A stretch of 64,000 bases of DNA from Mucidula mucida (lineage: Eukaryota > Basidiomycota > Agaricomycetes > Agaricales > Physalacriaceae). This document shows, one piece after another, positions 44,770-56,081 of the stretch. The translations under genes were made by a program, and so were the position numbers. The stretch lies in assembly GCA_015501055.1 (NCBI GenBank), contig JADNYV010000038.1, positions 206,966 to 270,965 of the forward strand. The letters are read 5' to 3'. The notes beneath the pieces were generated by a model, which was not told where the DNA came from, did not search any database, and was given only the letters and a program-made list of their open reading frames with translations. Positions within the stretch are counted from its first letter, which is position 1; each line of letters starts with the position of its first letter.

Positions 44770-45299
44770 TGTTATGAATTGCCATATTTTCACATTTTCA
44801 ATCTTATTATATCTTATCGGGGGCTTGTCTTATCAACCAACGGACTGTTTCATCATCTGTTTCGTCACTGATCATACTCCTTTTCATTACCGAAGCCGTA
44901 CTCATGTTGGACACACGCCCAACACATGGATGACATCATATATGCTGATACCTCATGGACTCCCTATTGAATACACACCACCGACACTCGTAGCACACAT
45001 GGTCGTTTCAGTATTAATACTTACATGCAGTTACCACTTGTATTTAATGGTTTCATGGACTAGTAGCATACAATACTGGGTCAAGGGCGTGGAGTTATCC
45101 CTAGCGGAAACATGTATGGACAAGGAGTCCCAAACACAGGCTTACTAGTATATAAGCAGTAGTGTAGTATCATTGTACTTTAGTTCCGATCTCGTTTATA
45201 CACCTGGCCTAGTCTAGTTCTACAAATGCAAACACTTCCTCCCCTTGAGTCTCTTTGTGGTACCTGGTTTAGTCTTGTGGCTATAGTCAGTCGCTAACA
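44770..45299 (+). repeat. 3' LTR of element A
   Basis: 530 bp from TGTTATGAAT to CGCTAACA, directly after the polypurine tract. It carries the CCCCTTGAGTCTCTTTG variant shared with both LTRs of element B. It forms the inner end of the large inverted repeat with element B. Confidence 0.92.
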
Positions 45300-45300
45300 C

Positions 45301-45350
45301 TTCCCGCCCTCCATTGTAACTGCACCCATATAGTGTGGATGGCCTGTTCC
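45301..45350 (+). repeat. 50-bp flank sequence, copy 2; spacer of the inverted repeat
   Basis: Second copy of the sequence at 38498-38546, between the 3' LTR of element A and the outer LTR of element B. Its last five bases, GTTCC (45346-45350), are the left target duplication of element B. Confidence 0.85.
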
Positions 45351-45881
45351 TGTTAGCGACTGACTATCGCCACGAGACTAAACCAGGTACCACAAAGAGA
45401 CTCAAGGGGAGGAAGTGTTTGCATTTGTAGAACTAGGCTAGGCCAGGTGTATAAACGAGATCGGAACTAAAGTACAATGATACTACACTACTGCTTATAT
45501 ACTAGTAAGCCTGTGTTTGGGACTCCTTGTCCATACATGTTTCCGCTAGGGATAACTCCACGCCCTTGACCCAGTATTGTATGCTACTAGTCCATGAAAC
45601 CATTAAATACAAGTGGTAACTGCATGTAAGTAATAATACTGAAACGACCATGTGTGCTACGAGTGTCGGTGGTGTGTATTCAATAGGGAGTCCATGAGGT
45701 ATCAGCATATATGATGTCATCCATGTGTTGGGCGTGTGTCCAACATGAGTACGGCTTCAGTAATGAAAAGGAGTATGATCGGTGACGAAACAGATGATGA
45801 AACAGTCCGTTGGTTGATAAGACAAGCCCCCCGATAAGATATAATAAGATTGAAAATGTGAAAATATGGCAATTCATAACA
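45351..45881 (-). repeat. 3' LTR of element B
   Basis: 531 bp, reverse complement of the family LTR, ending ATTCATAACA. The polypurine tract complement TCACCCCCTCCTTAAGG follows at 45882. Nearly identical to the 3' LTR of element A. Confidence 0.92.
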
Positions 45882-47973
45882 TCACCCCCTCCTTAAGGCG
45901 CAAGTTCCATTCTGCGCCAGAGTCACTTCATGAGGGCCGCAGAGGGTAGCGTGACGTCAAGGGGTTCAGTGTCAGGCGGTGGCATGGGTCGGAATAAATG
46001 TGATGGGAACTGCGACATGGGAACTTCAATACGAGCAAGCGCGGATGGCTTCGGCTTGTTTGGATATTGTTGGTGAAAATCGCTGATAGCTTTGTCGGCA
46101 TTTTTGAGATTGCATGCCAGTTCTCATGTCTGCTCATGTGTGCCATAACCCTTCCAGTGAACCTTGTATTGAAAACCCCCGTGGTACTTCCGGGCATTAA
46201 CCACTTTCTCAACCTCCCATTCCGGTTCAGCTCCTTCCAGCACAGGTGGTGGACGCGTGTCTCGGGGTTGCGTCGGAAATTGGGGCTTGTGGTAAGGCGT
46301 CAACAGGGCCTCATTGAACACGGGATGGATGCTTTTCCACGTGTGAGGAATCTGGATCTTGTAAGAACTCGTTCCGACTTTCTTGATCACTTTTCCTCAT
46401 GCCGTCGGCAAACTCCTGCGCAGTTTCATTTCTCGATGCCGTTTTTGGAGTGGTGCCTTTGTAGGGGTGTCTGCCCATGTCTGCGAAGAATGGAGTGACT
46501 TTGGTCGCCAAGTGTACCTGATCATTGTAAACGAATTCAGCAGACGGTAGCCATTTGTGCCAGTCGTTCTGATGGTAGTTGACAAATAACCGTAAGAAAT
46601 GTTCTATCTCTTGGTTCAACCGTTCCGTTTGCCCATTTGCCTGTGGATGATACGCCGTTGTGAAATTTCCTTGAATGCCCAGCAACCGGTACAACTCCTT
46701 CATGAAGCATGAGTGATATTGTAGCCCTCAATCATGTATCATCTGCCACGGTAATCCATGTATAGAAAAGATGCAATCACGGTAAATACAAGCCATGCCT
46801 TCTGACATTAGGGTAGTGTGTGTTGGTATGATGCGTAACCGTTTTGTGAAATGATCCACAAACGTGCTGATCACATTGTATCCTCCCGACTCCGGCAACT
46901 CGCCAATTATGTCCGTCCCAACTTTCTCCCATGGTTTGCTTGGTACATCTATAGGATGGAGGGGTGCAGTCGGCTTTGTGCGATGTGACTTTGTAACTTT
47001 GCATTTTTGACACCCTTCCATGTATTCACGGACATCTCGGCTGATTCCTGGCCACCAATAGGTGCGTGTGATCAATTCGAGGGTCTTGTATTATCCCGGA
47101 TGCCCTGCAAGCTGTGCATTATGATGCATTCCAATAACTCTTCCCCGCAATTCCTTGTCCTTCAGTATGTAAATACGATCTTTCCACATAATAAGTCCAT
47201 TTTCCTTCTCTTCCCATCCTTTTTCTTTGTTTTCTAATGCTTTTTGTATGTATCTGTCTTTGTTTCCTTTTCTTTGTTTGATTTTATTAAGTAATTTGTC
47301 CTCCGGTGTATCTACTGTATGTAAAGAAAATTGAATTTGTGAAATAAAAAACTCTGGCTTGAGCAAAACAACATTTTTGTTATCTTTTTCCCCCTTCTCA
47401 AGGCCTGTCATCCTTGACAAGGCATCAGCTTTTCCCATTGTCCTGCCTGGCTTATGAATCATCTGTATGTTATATTCCGCCAACTCCGTAACCCATCATG
47501 CCTGCCTCCGGTTCAACTTCTGCGGCTTCCTGAAGTACTGAAGGTTTTGATGATCGGTGAAAACCTCCACTGTCTCCTTAGCGCCAAGGAGATATTGCTG
47601 CCAGTCATTGATCGAGTCCATAATAGCCATCATCTCTTTGTCGTAGATCTCATAATTGCGCTCCACTTTGTTCAGCGCGCGAGACCGAAAAGTTACTGGT
47701 CCCCATTTTCTGTCAACAAACTGGGAAAGAACTGCCCCGTTCGCATAGTTTGAGGAGTCCGCCTCGACTCAAAACTTGCCGTTGTCGCGTGGTACAATCA
47801 GAACGGGTTCTTCCGTCATCCTCCGTTTCAACTGCTCAAACGCCTTGTGCTGCTTCATGCCCAAACCCACTCACCCTTCCCGTTAGCGATGTCAATGGCT
47901 TCGCTACTCCCGCAAATCCCCGGATGAAATGTCGGTAAAAGTTGCAGAAGCCCAGGAATGACTGTACTTCCTT
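45882..47973 (-). pseudogene. pol: Pol remnant of element B: RT end, RNase H, integrase, chromodomain
   Basis: Minus-strand coding remnants of the chromodomain, integrase (zinc-binding and DDE core) and RNase H. It has the same stop codons as element A (for example CGA to TGA before the integrase core and in GKF-VEADS). About 185 bp are missing near 46390, between FADGMRK and [11 protein letters not shown]. The upstream half of pol continues at 54479, beyond element C. Confidence 0.9.
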
Positions 47974-48498
47974 TGTTATGAATCGCCATATTTTCACATT
48001 TTCAATCTTATCATATCTTATCGGGGGCTTGTCTTATCAACCAACGGACTGTTTCATCATCTGTTTCGTCACCGATCATACTCCTTTTCATTACCGAAGC
48101 CGTACTCATGTCGGACACACGCCAACACATGGATGACATCATACATGCTGATACCTCATGGACTCCCTATTGTATACACACCGCCGACACTCGTAGCACA
48201 CATGGTCGTTTCAGTATTATTACTTACATGCAGTTACCACTCGTATTTAATGGTTTCACGGACTAGTAGCATACAACACTGGGTCAAGGGCGTGGAGCAT
48301 CCCTATGGAAACGCGTATGGACAAGGAGTCTCAAACACAGACTTACTAGTATATAAGCAGTAGTGTAGTATCATTGTACTTTAGTTCCGATCTCGTTTAT
48401 ACACCTGGCCTAGCCTAGTCTACGAACGCGAACACTTTCTTCCTTAAGTTCTTGCTGTGGTACCTGGTTGAGTCTCGTGGCTTAGTCAGTCGCTAACA
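47974..48498 (+). repeat. 5' LTR of element C
   Basis: 525 bp, TGTTATGAAT to CGCTAACA. TATATAAG near 48350 is followed about 32 bp later by TAGTTCCGATCT (48382-48393), the predicted transcript start. Confidence 0.93.
48382..48393 (+). promoter_or_regulatory. Predicted transcript start and self-primer of element C
   Basis: TAGTTCCGATCT lies at the usual distance after a TATA box and is the exact reverse complement of the 12 nt at 48501-48512. In Tf1-type elements the first bases of the RNA pair with the primer site and are cut to make the primer. Confidence 0.65.
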
Positions 48499-48500
48499 GA

Positions 48501-48512
48501 AGATCGGAACTA
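48501..48512 (+). other. Candidate self-priming primer-binding site of element C
   Basis: AGATCGGAACTA starts two bases after the LTR end. It lacks the TGG expected for a tRNA 3' end but pairs over 12 of 12 bases with TAGTTCCGATCT in the LTR. The 2-nt gap fits the two bases that integrase normally trims. Intact also in D (57819-57830). Confidence 0.7.
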
Positions 48513-49093
48513 CTTTCTACCACCTACCACACATCCCTGATCGTCGATCAGCACTTCGCTGTTTGATCATCGCACATTCCCTATTCCCTTTCCCTGTTTA
48601 CAGATCGACGGATTCCTAATTCCAGCGCACGTCCGCATACGTGTGTATTGGTCCCAGTAGCGCCGGCTAACAGTTAGAGATAACTGCCTCGGGTGCTGGA
48701 AGTAGCCGCTCTCACGAGAACGAACTTTTGGCAGTTGCACTTCAGTGGGCGCTGTTTACGGGTCAACCCCCGTTCCCAGGAAAACTTCGGCTTACCTCAC
48801 ACCAGAGGGACGTCGGCTGGGCAATTGCGAACTTGTGACGAGCTCTTGGGCTCCGTAGATACGTAGTCAGTAGTCGGTAAAATAGCGTAGACAGTTACGA
48901 TACCTACCTACTTTACTTACCTTACGATACACACCATCATTCCCCACCCTACCAAGTCCTGGATTCTATTCAGATCTAGGCGATCCTCCCTATTCATCCA
49001 AACCTCTATTCCCTCACCCGTTTCATCCAAATCCGCATCACCCATATCCCCACTTTCACCCTTTCACTCTCCGATCCTATCACCCCGATCATC

Positions 49094-50020
49094 ATGTCCA
49101 ACGAAGCACCCGAAACCGCTCCTCACACACCCGCTCATCACGCCGATGTCGAAATCAAAGGCCGATCCCTTGTCAACAAGCCTTACGACTATGACGGGGA
49201 CAAGTCCAAGTACAAGAGCTGGTGGCGATCGATGTTCACATACATCCGTGACAAGAAGAACAACCTCACATCTGACTCCGAAAGGATCGATGTTGTTCTC
49301 TCCTACATCCGAGGAGATCACGTAGATGCATGGGTCCAGAACTACTCGGACCAGAACTTCGATGAGGAAGAAGAGGAATGGACAGTCTCTTGGACGGAGT
49401 TCAAGGAAGACTTGAAGGAGCATTTGTGGATTCCAACCTCGCGCGAGACGCGCAAGACCAGATCGAGCGGTTGCGCCAGGGGCAAGACACCGCTCAAGAT
49501 TTTTCCAGAAGTTCGAGGTCCTGCTCACTCAGGCAGGATACTCGAAGGATGACGCATTCGTCGTGCGACTTCTCGAGACCAATGTCAACGAGAAGATCAT
49601 CGACCAGATCTATGGCAGCCGAGACGGGTTGCCAGAGAAGTACAAGGATTGGAAGGCACAGATCCTTCAGATCGATCAGCTATGGAGAAGGCGGGCGGCG
49701 AGCAAGAGGTCCGGCATGCAGTCCCGGCCTCAAGCTCCGCAGGTGGCTACATCGAGAGCAATCCTACGAACCCACCCCCGACGCCGATCACACGACGAGA
49801 TGCCACCGGTGTTACCTATGGAGGAGCCGGCAGGCCGATGGACATCGACAACGCACGTCGAAGAGGACTTTGCTTCAGCTGTGGCGAACACGGCCATGTC
49901 AGCAGGTTCTGTCCGAAGAAGGGTCGACCCCAGACGATTCGGGGTTTATGGACCGAAATGAATGACGAGGAGAAGAAGAAGCTGGCCGAAGAGTTGGGTT
50001 TTGCGAAGCTCCCGCAGTAG
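49094..50020 (+). CDS. gag: Gag of element C, with small frame slips
   Basis: Same protein as gag of element A. The first part is open from MSNEAPE to about 49420, where one base is missing (GGAGCATTTGTGG against GGAGCGATTTGTGG). Further single-base losses near 49502 and 49761 move the frame before the zinc knuckle (CFSCGEHGHVSRFC) and the stop at 50018-50020. Given the youth of this copy, these slips may be sequence errors. Confidence 0.85.
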
Positions 50021-53000
50021 ACGCAGTCCTGCCGGAGCAGTCATCAAGGAAAGGGTCGTCAGATGCAGAATCTATTTACAGTACGGGTACTGAAACATCT
50101 AAAATATCATCGACGACTTTACCACCAAAACCTGCGAAAGAAAGATTTGAGCCAAATACGCCCGAGTGGATCGCACAACGGCTAAGAGAGGATGACGTGT
50201 CGAGAGCAGTGGGAATTTTGAGAGCATGGATGCCGGAGCGGAGAGAGAGAGAAGCGACGGAGGAGAAGGTGATGGCGATCAGAGCGTTGACAAAGGAAGC
50301 TGCGGTGGAAGTTGTGACGGAGTTGAAAAAGTCGAGGAAGTACATCCGGGGAACAAAGGGGCAGGACATGAAACTCCGAGTAACCATAGAGAGCGTACAC
50401 ACAGGCTCTGAATGGGAAACGAGTGCCCTTCTTGACAGTGGAGCAACGGGTTCTTGTGTCAATAAAGAATTCGTCGAGAAGAACGGACTCCCGATCAAGG
50501 AGTTACCGGTCAAGCTCCCTGTTTACAATGCGGATGGAACCCTAAACGAGGGAGGAGCAATCGAAGGTTTTGTGGAGGTCCGGATGAAGATCGGAGATCA
50601 CGCCGAAAAGATCGAGTTGGCCGTCACCAATCTTGGCAAAACAAGTATCTTTTTGGGGCTAGATTGGCTACGATATCACAACCCCACGATCAACTGGACG
50701 GAATCCACATTGACTTTGATCGATGCCCAGACCGCTGCGGCTATCTACCCGAGTATGACTCACCGGAAGATGAAGGAGAAGACGTAGAAGAGAAGTTGGA
50801 AGAGGGAGAGCGTTTGTTCTGGATGGACTGGGACAACTATCGCAAAAGCGGTGAAAAGCTGAGATCACAACAGCCTTCATCCGCTGCTGCACCTTACATC
50901 GAGGAATTTTCCGATGTATTCAGCAAGGCGGACTTTGACAAGTTACCGGAGCGAAGACCCTGGGATCACGCGATAGAACTTACGCCTGGTTCCAAACCGG
51001 TTGACTGCAAGGTTTATCCCCTTAGTCCATCCGAGCAGAAGGCGTTAGATGAGTTCCTGGAAGAAAACATACGGACGGGACGTATACGGCCATCAATTTC
51101 ACCTATGGCATCACCCTTCTTCTTTGTCAAAAAGAAGGATGGAAGCCTTCGGCCAGTACAGGATTATCGGAAGTTGAACGACATGACAATCAAGAACCGA
51201 TACCCCTTGCCGTTGATCCAGGAGCTTATCGACAAGTTGAAGGGAGCAAAGGTTTTCACAAAGATGGATGTCCGATGGGGTTACAATAACATCCGGATCA
51301 AAGAAGGTGATGAGTGGAAAGCGGCGTTTAGAACAAACCGAGGCCTGTTCGAGCCCTCAGTCATGTTCTTCGGACTTACAAACTCGCCGGCGACATTCCA
51401 ATCGTTCATGAATCACATTCTGAAGGAGCTGATTGATGAAGGACATGTTATAGTTTACTTGGATGACATACTTATCTTTACAAACACTTGGAAGAACATA
51501 GGCATATTGTACGACGAGTATTAGAAATATTACGAGTAAATAAGTTGTATTTAAAACCCGAGAAATGTAGTTTTGAGGCACATACTGTAGATTACTTGGA
51601 GTTATTGTTGGAGGAGGAGAAGTGAAGATGGATCCGGCAAAAGTGGCCGTAGTGAAGGAATGGAAGGAGCCGACGAAGAAGAAGGAAGTACAGTCATTCC
51701 TGGGCTTCTGCAACTTCTACCGACGTTTCATCCGGGGATTTGCGGGAGTAGCGAAGCCATTGACATCGCTAACCGGGAAGGGCGAGTGGGTTTGGGGCAT
51801 GGAGCAGCACGAGGCGTTTGAGGAGTTGAAACGGAGGATGACGGAAGAACCCGTTCTGATCGTACCACGCGACGACGGCAAGTTTCGAGTCGAGGCAGAC
51901 TCCTGAACTATGCGAACGGGGCGGTTCTTTCCCAGTTGGTTGACGGAAAATGGAGACCAGTAGCCTTTCGGTCTCGCGCGCTGAACGAAGTAGAGCGCAA
52001 TTATGAGATCTACGACAAAGAGATGATGGCTATTATGGACTCGATTGACGACTGGAGACAATATCTCCTTGGAGCAAAGGAAACGGTGGAGGTGTTTACC
52101 GATCATCAAAACCTCCAGTACTTCCGGAAGCCACAGAAGTTGAATCGGAGGCAGGCGAGATGGGTTACGGAGTTAGCGGAATATGACATACAGATGATTC
52201 ACAAGCCGGGCAAGACGATGGGGAAAGCTGATGCCTTGTCAAGGATGACAGGCCTTGAGAAGGGGGAAAAAGATAACGAAAACGTTGTTTTGCTCAAACC
52301 GGAGTTTTTTATTTCACAAATTCAATTTTCTTTACATACAGTAGATACACCGGAGGACGAATTACTTAACAAAATCAAACAAAGAAAAGGAAACAAAGAC
52401 AGATACGTACAAAAAGCATTAGAAAACAAAGAAAAAGGATGGGAAGAGAAGGAAAATGGACTTATTATGTGGAAGGATCGTATTTACATACCGAAGGACA
52501 AGGAATTGCGGGGAAGAGTTATTGGAATGCACCATGATGCACAGCTTGCAGGGCATCCCGGACGATACAAGACCCTCGAGCTGATCACACGCACCTATTG
52601 GTGGCCAGGAATCAGCCGAGACGTCCGGAATACGTAGAAGGGTGTCAAAAATGCCAGGTCACAAAGTCACATCGCACGAAGCCGGCTGCACCTCTTCATC
52701 CTATTGATGTGCCAAGCGAGCCATGGGAATAGTAGGGACGGACATGATTGGAGAGCTGCCGGAATCGGGAGGATACAACGCATCAGCACGTTTGTGGACC
52801 ATTTCACAAAGCGATTACGCATCATACCGACACACACCACTCTGACGTCAGAAGGCATGGCCCGCATCTACCGAGATCGCATTTTCCCCATACATGGGAT
52901 GCCACGACAGATGATACATGATCGCGGTCCACAATACCACTCGCGTTTTATGAAGGAGTTGTACCGGTTGTTGGGCATACAAGGAAACTTTACAACGGCG

Positions 53001-53958
53001 TATCATCCACAGGCAAATGGGCAGACGGAACGGCTGAACCAAGAGATAGAACATTTCTTACGGTTATTTGTCAACTACCATCAGAACGACTGGCACGAAT
53101 GGCTACCCTCTGCCGAATTGTTTACAATGATCGGGTACACTCGGCAACCAAAGTCACTCCGTTCTTTGCAGACATGGGCAGACACCCCTACAAAGGCACC
53201 GCCCCGAAAACGGCATCGAGAAATGAGACTGCGCAGGAGTTTGCCGACGGCATGAGGAAAACATGGGACGAAGTGGGGTCGGCATTGAAGATGGCCAAAG
53301 AGGATATGAAACGGTTTTATGACAGGAAACGGACAGAAGCAGTGGAGTACAAGGAAGGGACAAAGTATGGCTGGAAGGGACGAATCTCAGCACGGACCGA
53401 CCAATGAAGAAGCTCGATGACAAACGCTTCGGGCCGTTCAAAGTGATCAAGAAAGTCGGGACGAGCTCTTACAAGCTCCAGATTCCTCACACGTGGAAAA
53501 GCATCCATCCCGTGTTCAATGAGGCCCTGTTGACGCCTTACCACGAGCCCCAATTTCCGACACAACCCCGAGACACGCGTCCACCACCTGTGCTGGAAGG
53601 AGCCGAACCGGAATGGGAGGTTGAGAAAGTGGTTAATTCCCGAAAGTACCGCGGGGGTTTTCAATACAAGGTTCACTGGAAGGGTTATGGCACACACGAG
53701 CAGACATGGGAACCGGCATGCAATCTCAAAAATGCCGACGAAGCTATCAGTGATTTCCACCAACAATATCCGAACAAGCCGAAGCCACCCGCGCTTGCTC
53801 GCATTGAAGTCCCCATGTCGCAATTTCCATCACATCTGTTCCGACCCATGCCACTGCCTGACACCGAACCCTTGACGTCACACTACCCTCTGCGGCCCTC
53901 ATGGAGCGACTCTGGCGCAGAATGGAACTTGCGCCTTAAAGAGGGGGTGATGTTATGA
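49996..53958 (+). CDS. pol: Pol of element C, with small frame slips
   Basis: Protease ([19 protein letters not shown]), RT with an intact active site ([11 protein letters not shown] at about 51448-51480) and RNase H ([20 protein letters not shown]). The integrase follows ([50 protein letters not shown]), then a chromodomain ([40 protein letters not shown]). Entry is from gag at GGGTTTT. Single-base losses occur near 50713, 51487, 51599, 51904, 52628, 52727, 52780, 53119 and 53357; several are in homopolymers. The end of pol overlaps the 3' LTR (stop at 53958). Confidence 0.9.
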
Positions 53959-54478
53959 ATCGCCATATTTTCACATTTTCAATCTTATCATATCTTATCG
54001 GGGGCTTGTCTTATCAACCAACGGACTGTTTCATCATCTGTTTCGTCACCGATCATACTCCTTTTCATTACCGAAGCCGTACTCATGTCGGACACACGTT
54101 CAACACATGGATGACATCATACATGCTGATACCTCATGGACTCCCTATTGTATACACACCGCCGACACTCGTAGCACACATGGACATTTCAGTATTATTA
54201 CTTACATGCAGTTACCACTCGTATTTAATGGTTTCACGGACTAGTAGCATACCACACTGGGTCAAGGGCGTGGAGCATCCCTAATGGAAACGCGTATGGA
54301 CAAGGAGTCTCAAACACAGACTTACTAGTATATAAGCAGTAGTGTAGTATCATTGTACTTTAGTTCCGATCTCGTTTATACACCTGGCCTAGCCTAGTTC
54401 TACGAACGCGAACGCTTTCTTCCTTAAGTTCTTGCTGTGGTACCTGGTTGAGTCTCGTGGCTTAGTCAGTCGCTAACA
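53951..54478 (+). repeat. 3' LTR of element C
   Basis: 528 bp, nearly identical to the 5' LTR of C. Differences include ACATGGACATTTCAG here against ACATGGTCGTTTCAG. Confidence 0.93.
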
Positions 54479-55545
54479 TCCTTCTTCTTCGTCGGCTCCT
54501 TCCATTCCTTCACTACGGCCACTTTTGCCGGATCCATCTTCACTTCTCCTCCTCCAACAATCACCCCTAAGTAGTCTACTTTGTGTGCTTTGAAACTACA
54601 TTTCTCAGGCTTTAAATACAACTTATTTACTCGTAGTATCTCTAGTACTTGTCGTACAATGTGCCTGTGTTCTTCCAACGTATTCGTAAAGATAAGTATA
54701 TTGTCTAATAACCCCATCGGACATCCATCTTTGTAAACCATGTCGCTCCCTTCAACTTGTCGATAAGCTCCTGGATCAACGGCAAGGGATATCGGTTTTT
54801 GATTGTCATGTTGTTCAACTTCCAATAATCCTGTACTGGCCGAAGGCTTCCGTCCTTCTTTTTGACAAAGAAGAAGGGTGATGCCATAGGTGAAATTGAT
54901 GGCCGTATACGTCCCGTCCGTATGTTTTCTTCCAGGAACTCATCTAACGCCTTCTGCTCGGATGGACTAAGGGGATAAACCTTGCAGTCAACCGGTTTGG
55001 AACCAGGCGTAAGTTCTATCGCGTGATCCCAGGGTCTTCGCTCCGGTAACTTGTCAAAGTCCGCCTTGCTGAATACATCGGAAAATTCCTCGATGTAAGG
55101 TGCAGCAGCGGATGAAGGCTGTTGTGATCTCAGCTTTTCTCCGCTTTTGCAATAGTTGTCCCAGTCCATCCAGAACAAACGCTCTCCCTCTTCCAACTTC
55201 TCTTCTACGTCTTCTCCTTCATCTTCCGGTGAGTTGTACTCGGGTAGATAGCCGCAGCGGTCTGGGCATCGATCAAAGGTCAATGTGGATTCCGTCCAGT
55301 TGATTGTGGGGTTGTGATATCGTAGCCAATCTAGCCCCAAAAAGATACTTGTTTTGCCAAGATTGGTGATGGCCAACTTGATCTTTTTGGCGTGATCACC
55401 AATCTTCATCCGGACCTCCACAAAACCTTTGATTGCTCCTCCCTCATTTAGGGTTCCATCCGCATTGTAGACAGGGAGCTTGACCGGTAACTCCTTGATT
55501 GGGAGTCCGTTCTTCTCAACGAATTCTTTATTGACGCAAGAACCC
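54479..55545 (-). pseudogene. pol: Pol remnant of element B: protease to RT
   Basis: Continuation of element B beyond the nested element C. On the minus strand it reads protease end ([29 protein letters not shown]) and RT ([28 protein letters not shown] then a stop) with the same YLDD deletion as element A, continuing into [17 protein letters not shown] and the [12 protein letters not shown] block. It starts abruptly in the protease at the junction with the LTR (55545/55546). Confidence 0.9.
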
Positions 55546-56076
55546 TGTTAGCGACTGACTATAGCCACGAGACTAAACCAGGTACCACAGAGAGACTCAA
55601 GGGGAGGAAGTGTTTGCGTTCGTAGAACTAGGCTAGGCCAGGTGTATAAACAAGATTGGAACTAAAGTACAATGATACTACACTACTGCTTATATACTAG
55701 TAAGCCTGTGTTTGGGACTCCTTGTCCATACATGTTTCCGCTAGGGATAACTCCACGCCCTTGACCCAGTGTTATATGCTACTAGTCTGTGAAACCATTA
55801 AAATCGAGTGGTAACTGCATATGAGTAATAATACTGAAACAACCATGTGTGCTACGAGTGTCGATGGTGTGTATACAATAGGGAGTCCATGAGGTATTGG
55901 CATGTATAATGTCATCCATGTGTTGGGCGTGTGTCTGACATGAGTAGGGCTTCAGTAATGAAAAGGAGTATGATTGGTGACGAAACAGATGATGAAACAG
56001 TCTGTTGGTTGATAAGACAAGGCCCCCGATAAGATATGATAAGATTGAAAATGTGAAAATATGGCGATTCATAACA
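55546..56076 (-). repeat. 5' LTR of element B
   Basis: 531 bp on the minus strand, the same GAGACTCAAGGGGAGG variant as the LTR at 45351. Followed by GTTCC (56077-56081), which matches 45346-45350. Confidence 0.9.
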
Positions 56077-56081
56077 GTTCC

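Larger units (their letters stand above)
38707..45299 (+). mobile_element. Element A: Ty3/gypsy chromovirus-type LTR retrotransposon, defective
   Basis: Complete in outline: 5' LTR 38707-39483 (with a MITE inside), leader, gag, pol, polypurine tract (AAGGAGGGGGTGA, about 44757-44769) and 3' LTR 44770-45299. It cannot act alone: RT has lost about 170 bp including the catalytic YLDD, and several stop codons interrupt pol. The two LTRs belong to different sequence variants: near the end the 5' LTR reads CTTCCTTAGTTCTTGCTG, the 3' LTR CCTCCCCTTGAGTCTCTT. The flanks do not show a target duplication (AAGCC on the left, CTTCC on the right). Confidence 0.9.
47974..54478 (+). mobile_element. Element C: Ty3/gypsy chromovirus-type element nested in element B
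   Basis: Full-length structure: 5' LTR 47974-48498, primer site 48501-48512, leader, gag, pol, polypurine tract and 3' LTR 53951-54478. TCCTT is duplicated at 47969-47973 and 54479-54483; removing C plus one TCCTT restores the RT sequence of element B exactly as in the other copies. It is the youngest insertion here by nesting. RT keeps YLDD, and no CGA-to-TGA stops were seen. The frames are broken only by single-base losses, which may be sequence errors. Confidence 0.93.
45351..56076 (-). mobile_element. Element B: Ty3/gypsy element (minus strand), defective, split by element C
   Basis: In transcription order: 5' LTR 55546-56076, a truncated internal part (54479-55545 then 45882-47973) and 3' LTR 45351-45881. 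Gag, the leader and the start of protease are deleted, the 5' LTR joining directly to protease at 55545/55546. Element C is inserted at 47973/54479. GTTCC flanks the whole unit (45346-45350 and 56077-56081), which shows it inserted as one element. It shares the RT deletion and five nonsense changes with element A. Confidence 0.88.

Noticed and set aside
55546..56076. Solo LTR
   Set aside because: Its flank GTTCC matches the far end of element B, so it is the 5' LTR of B.
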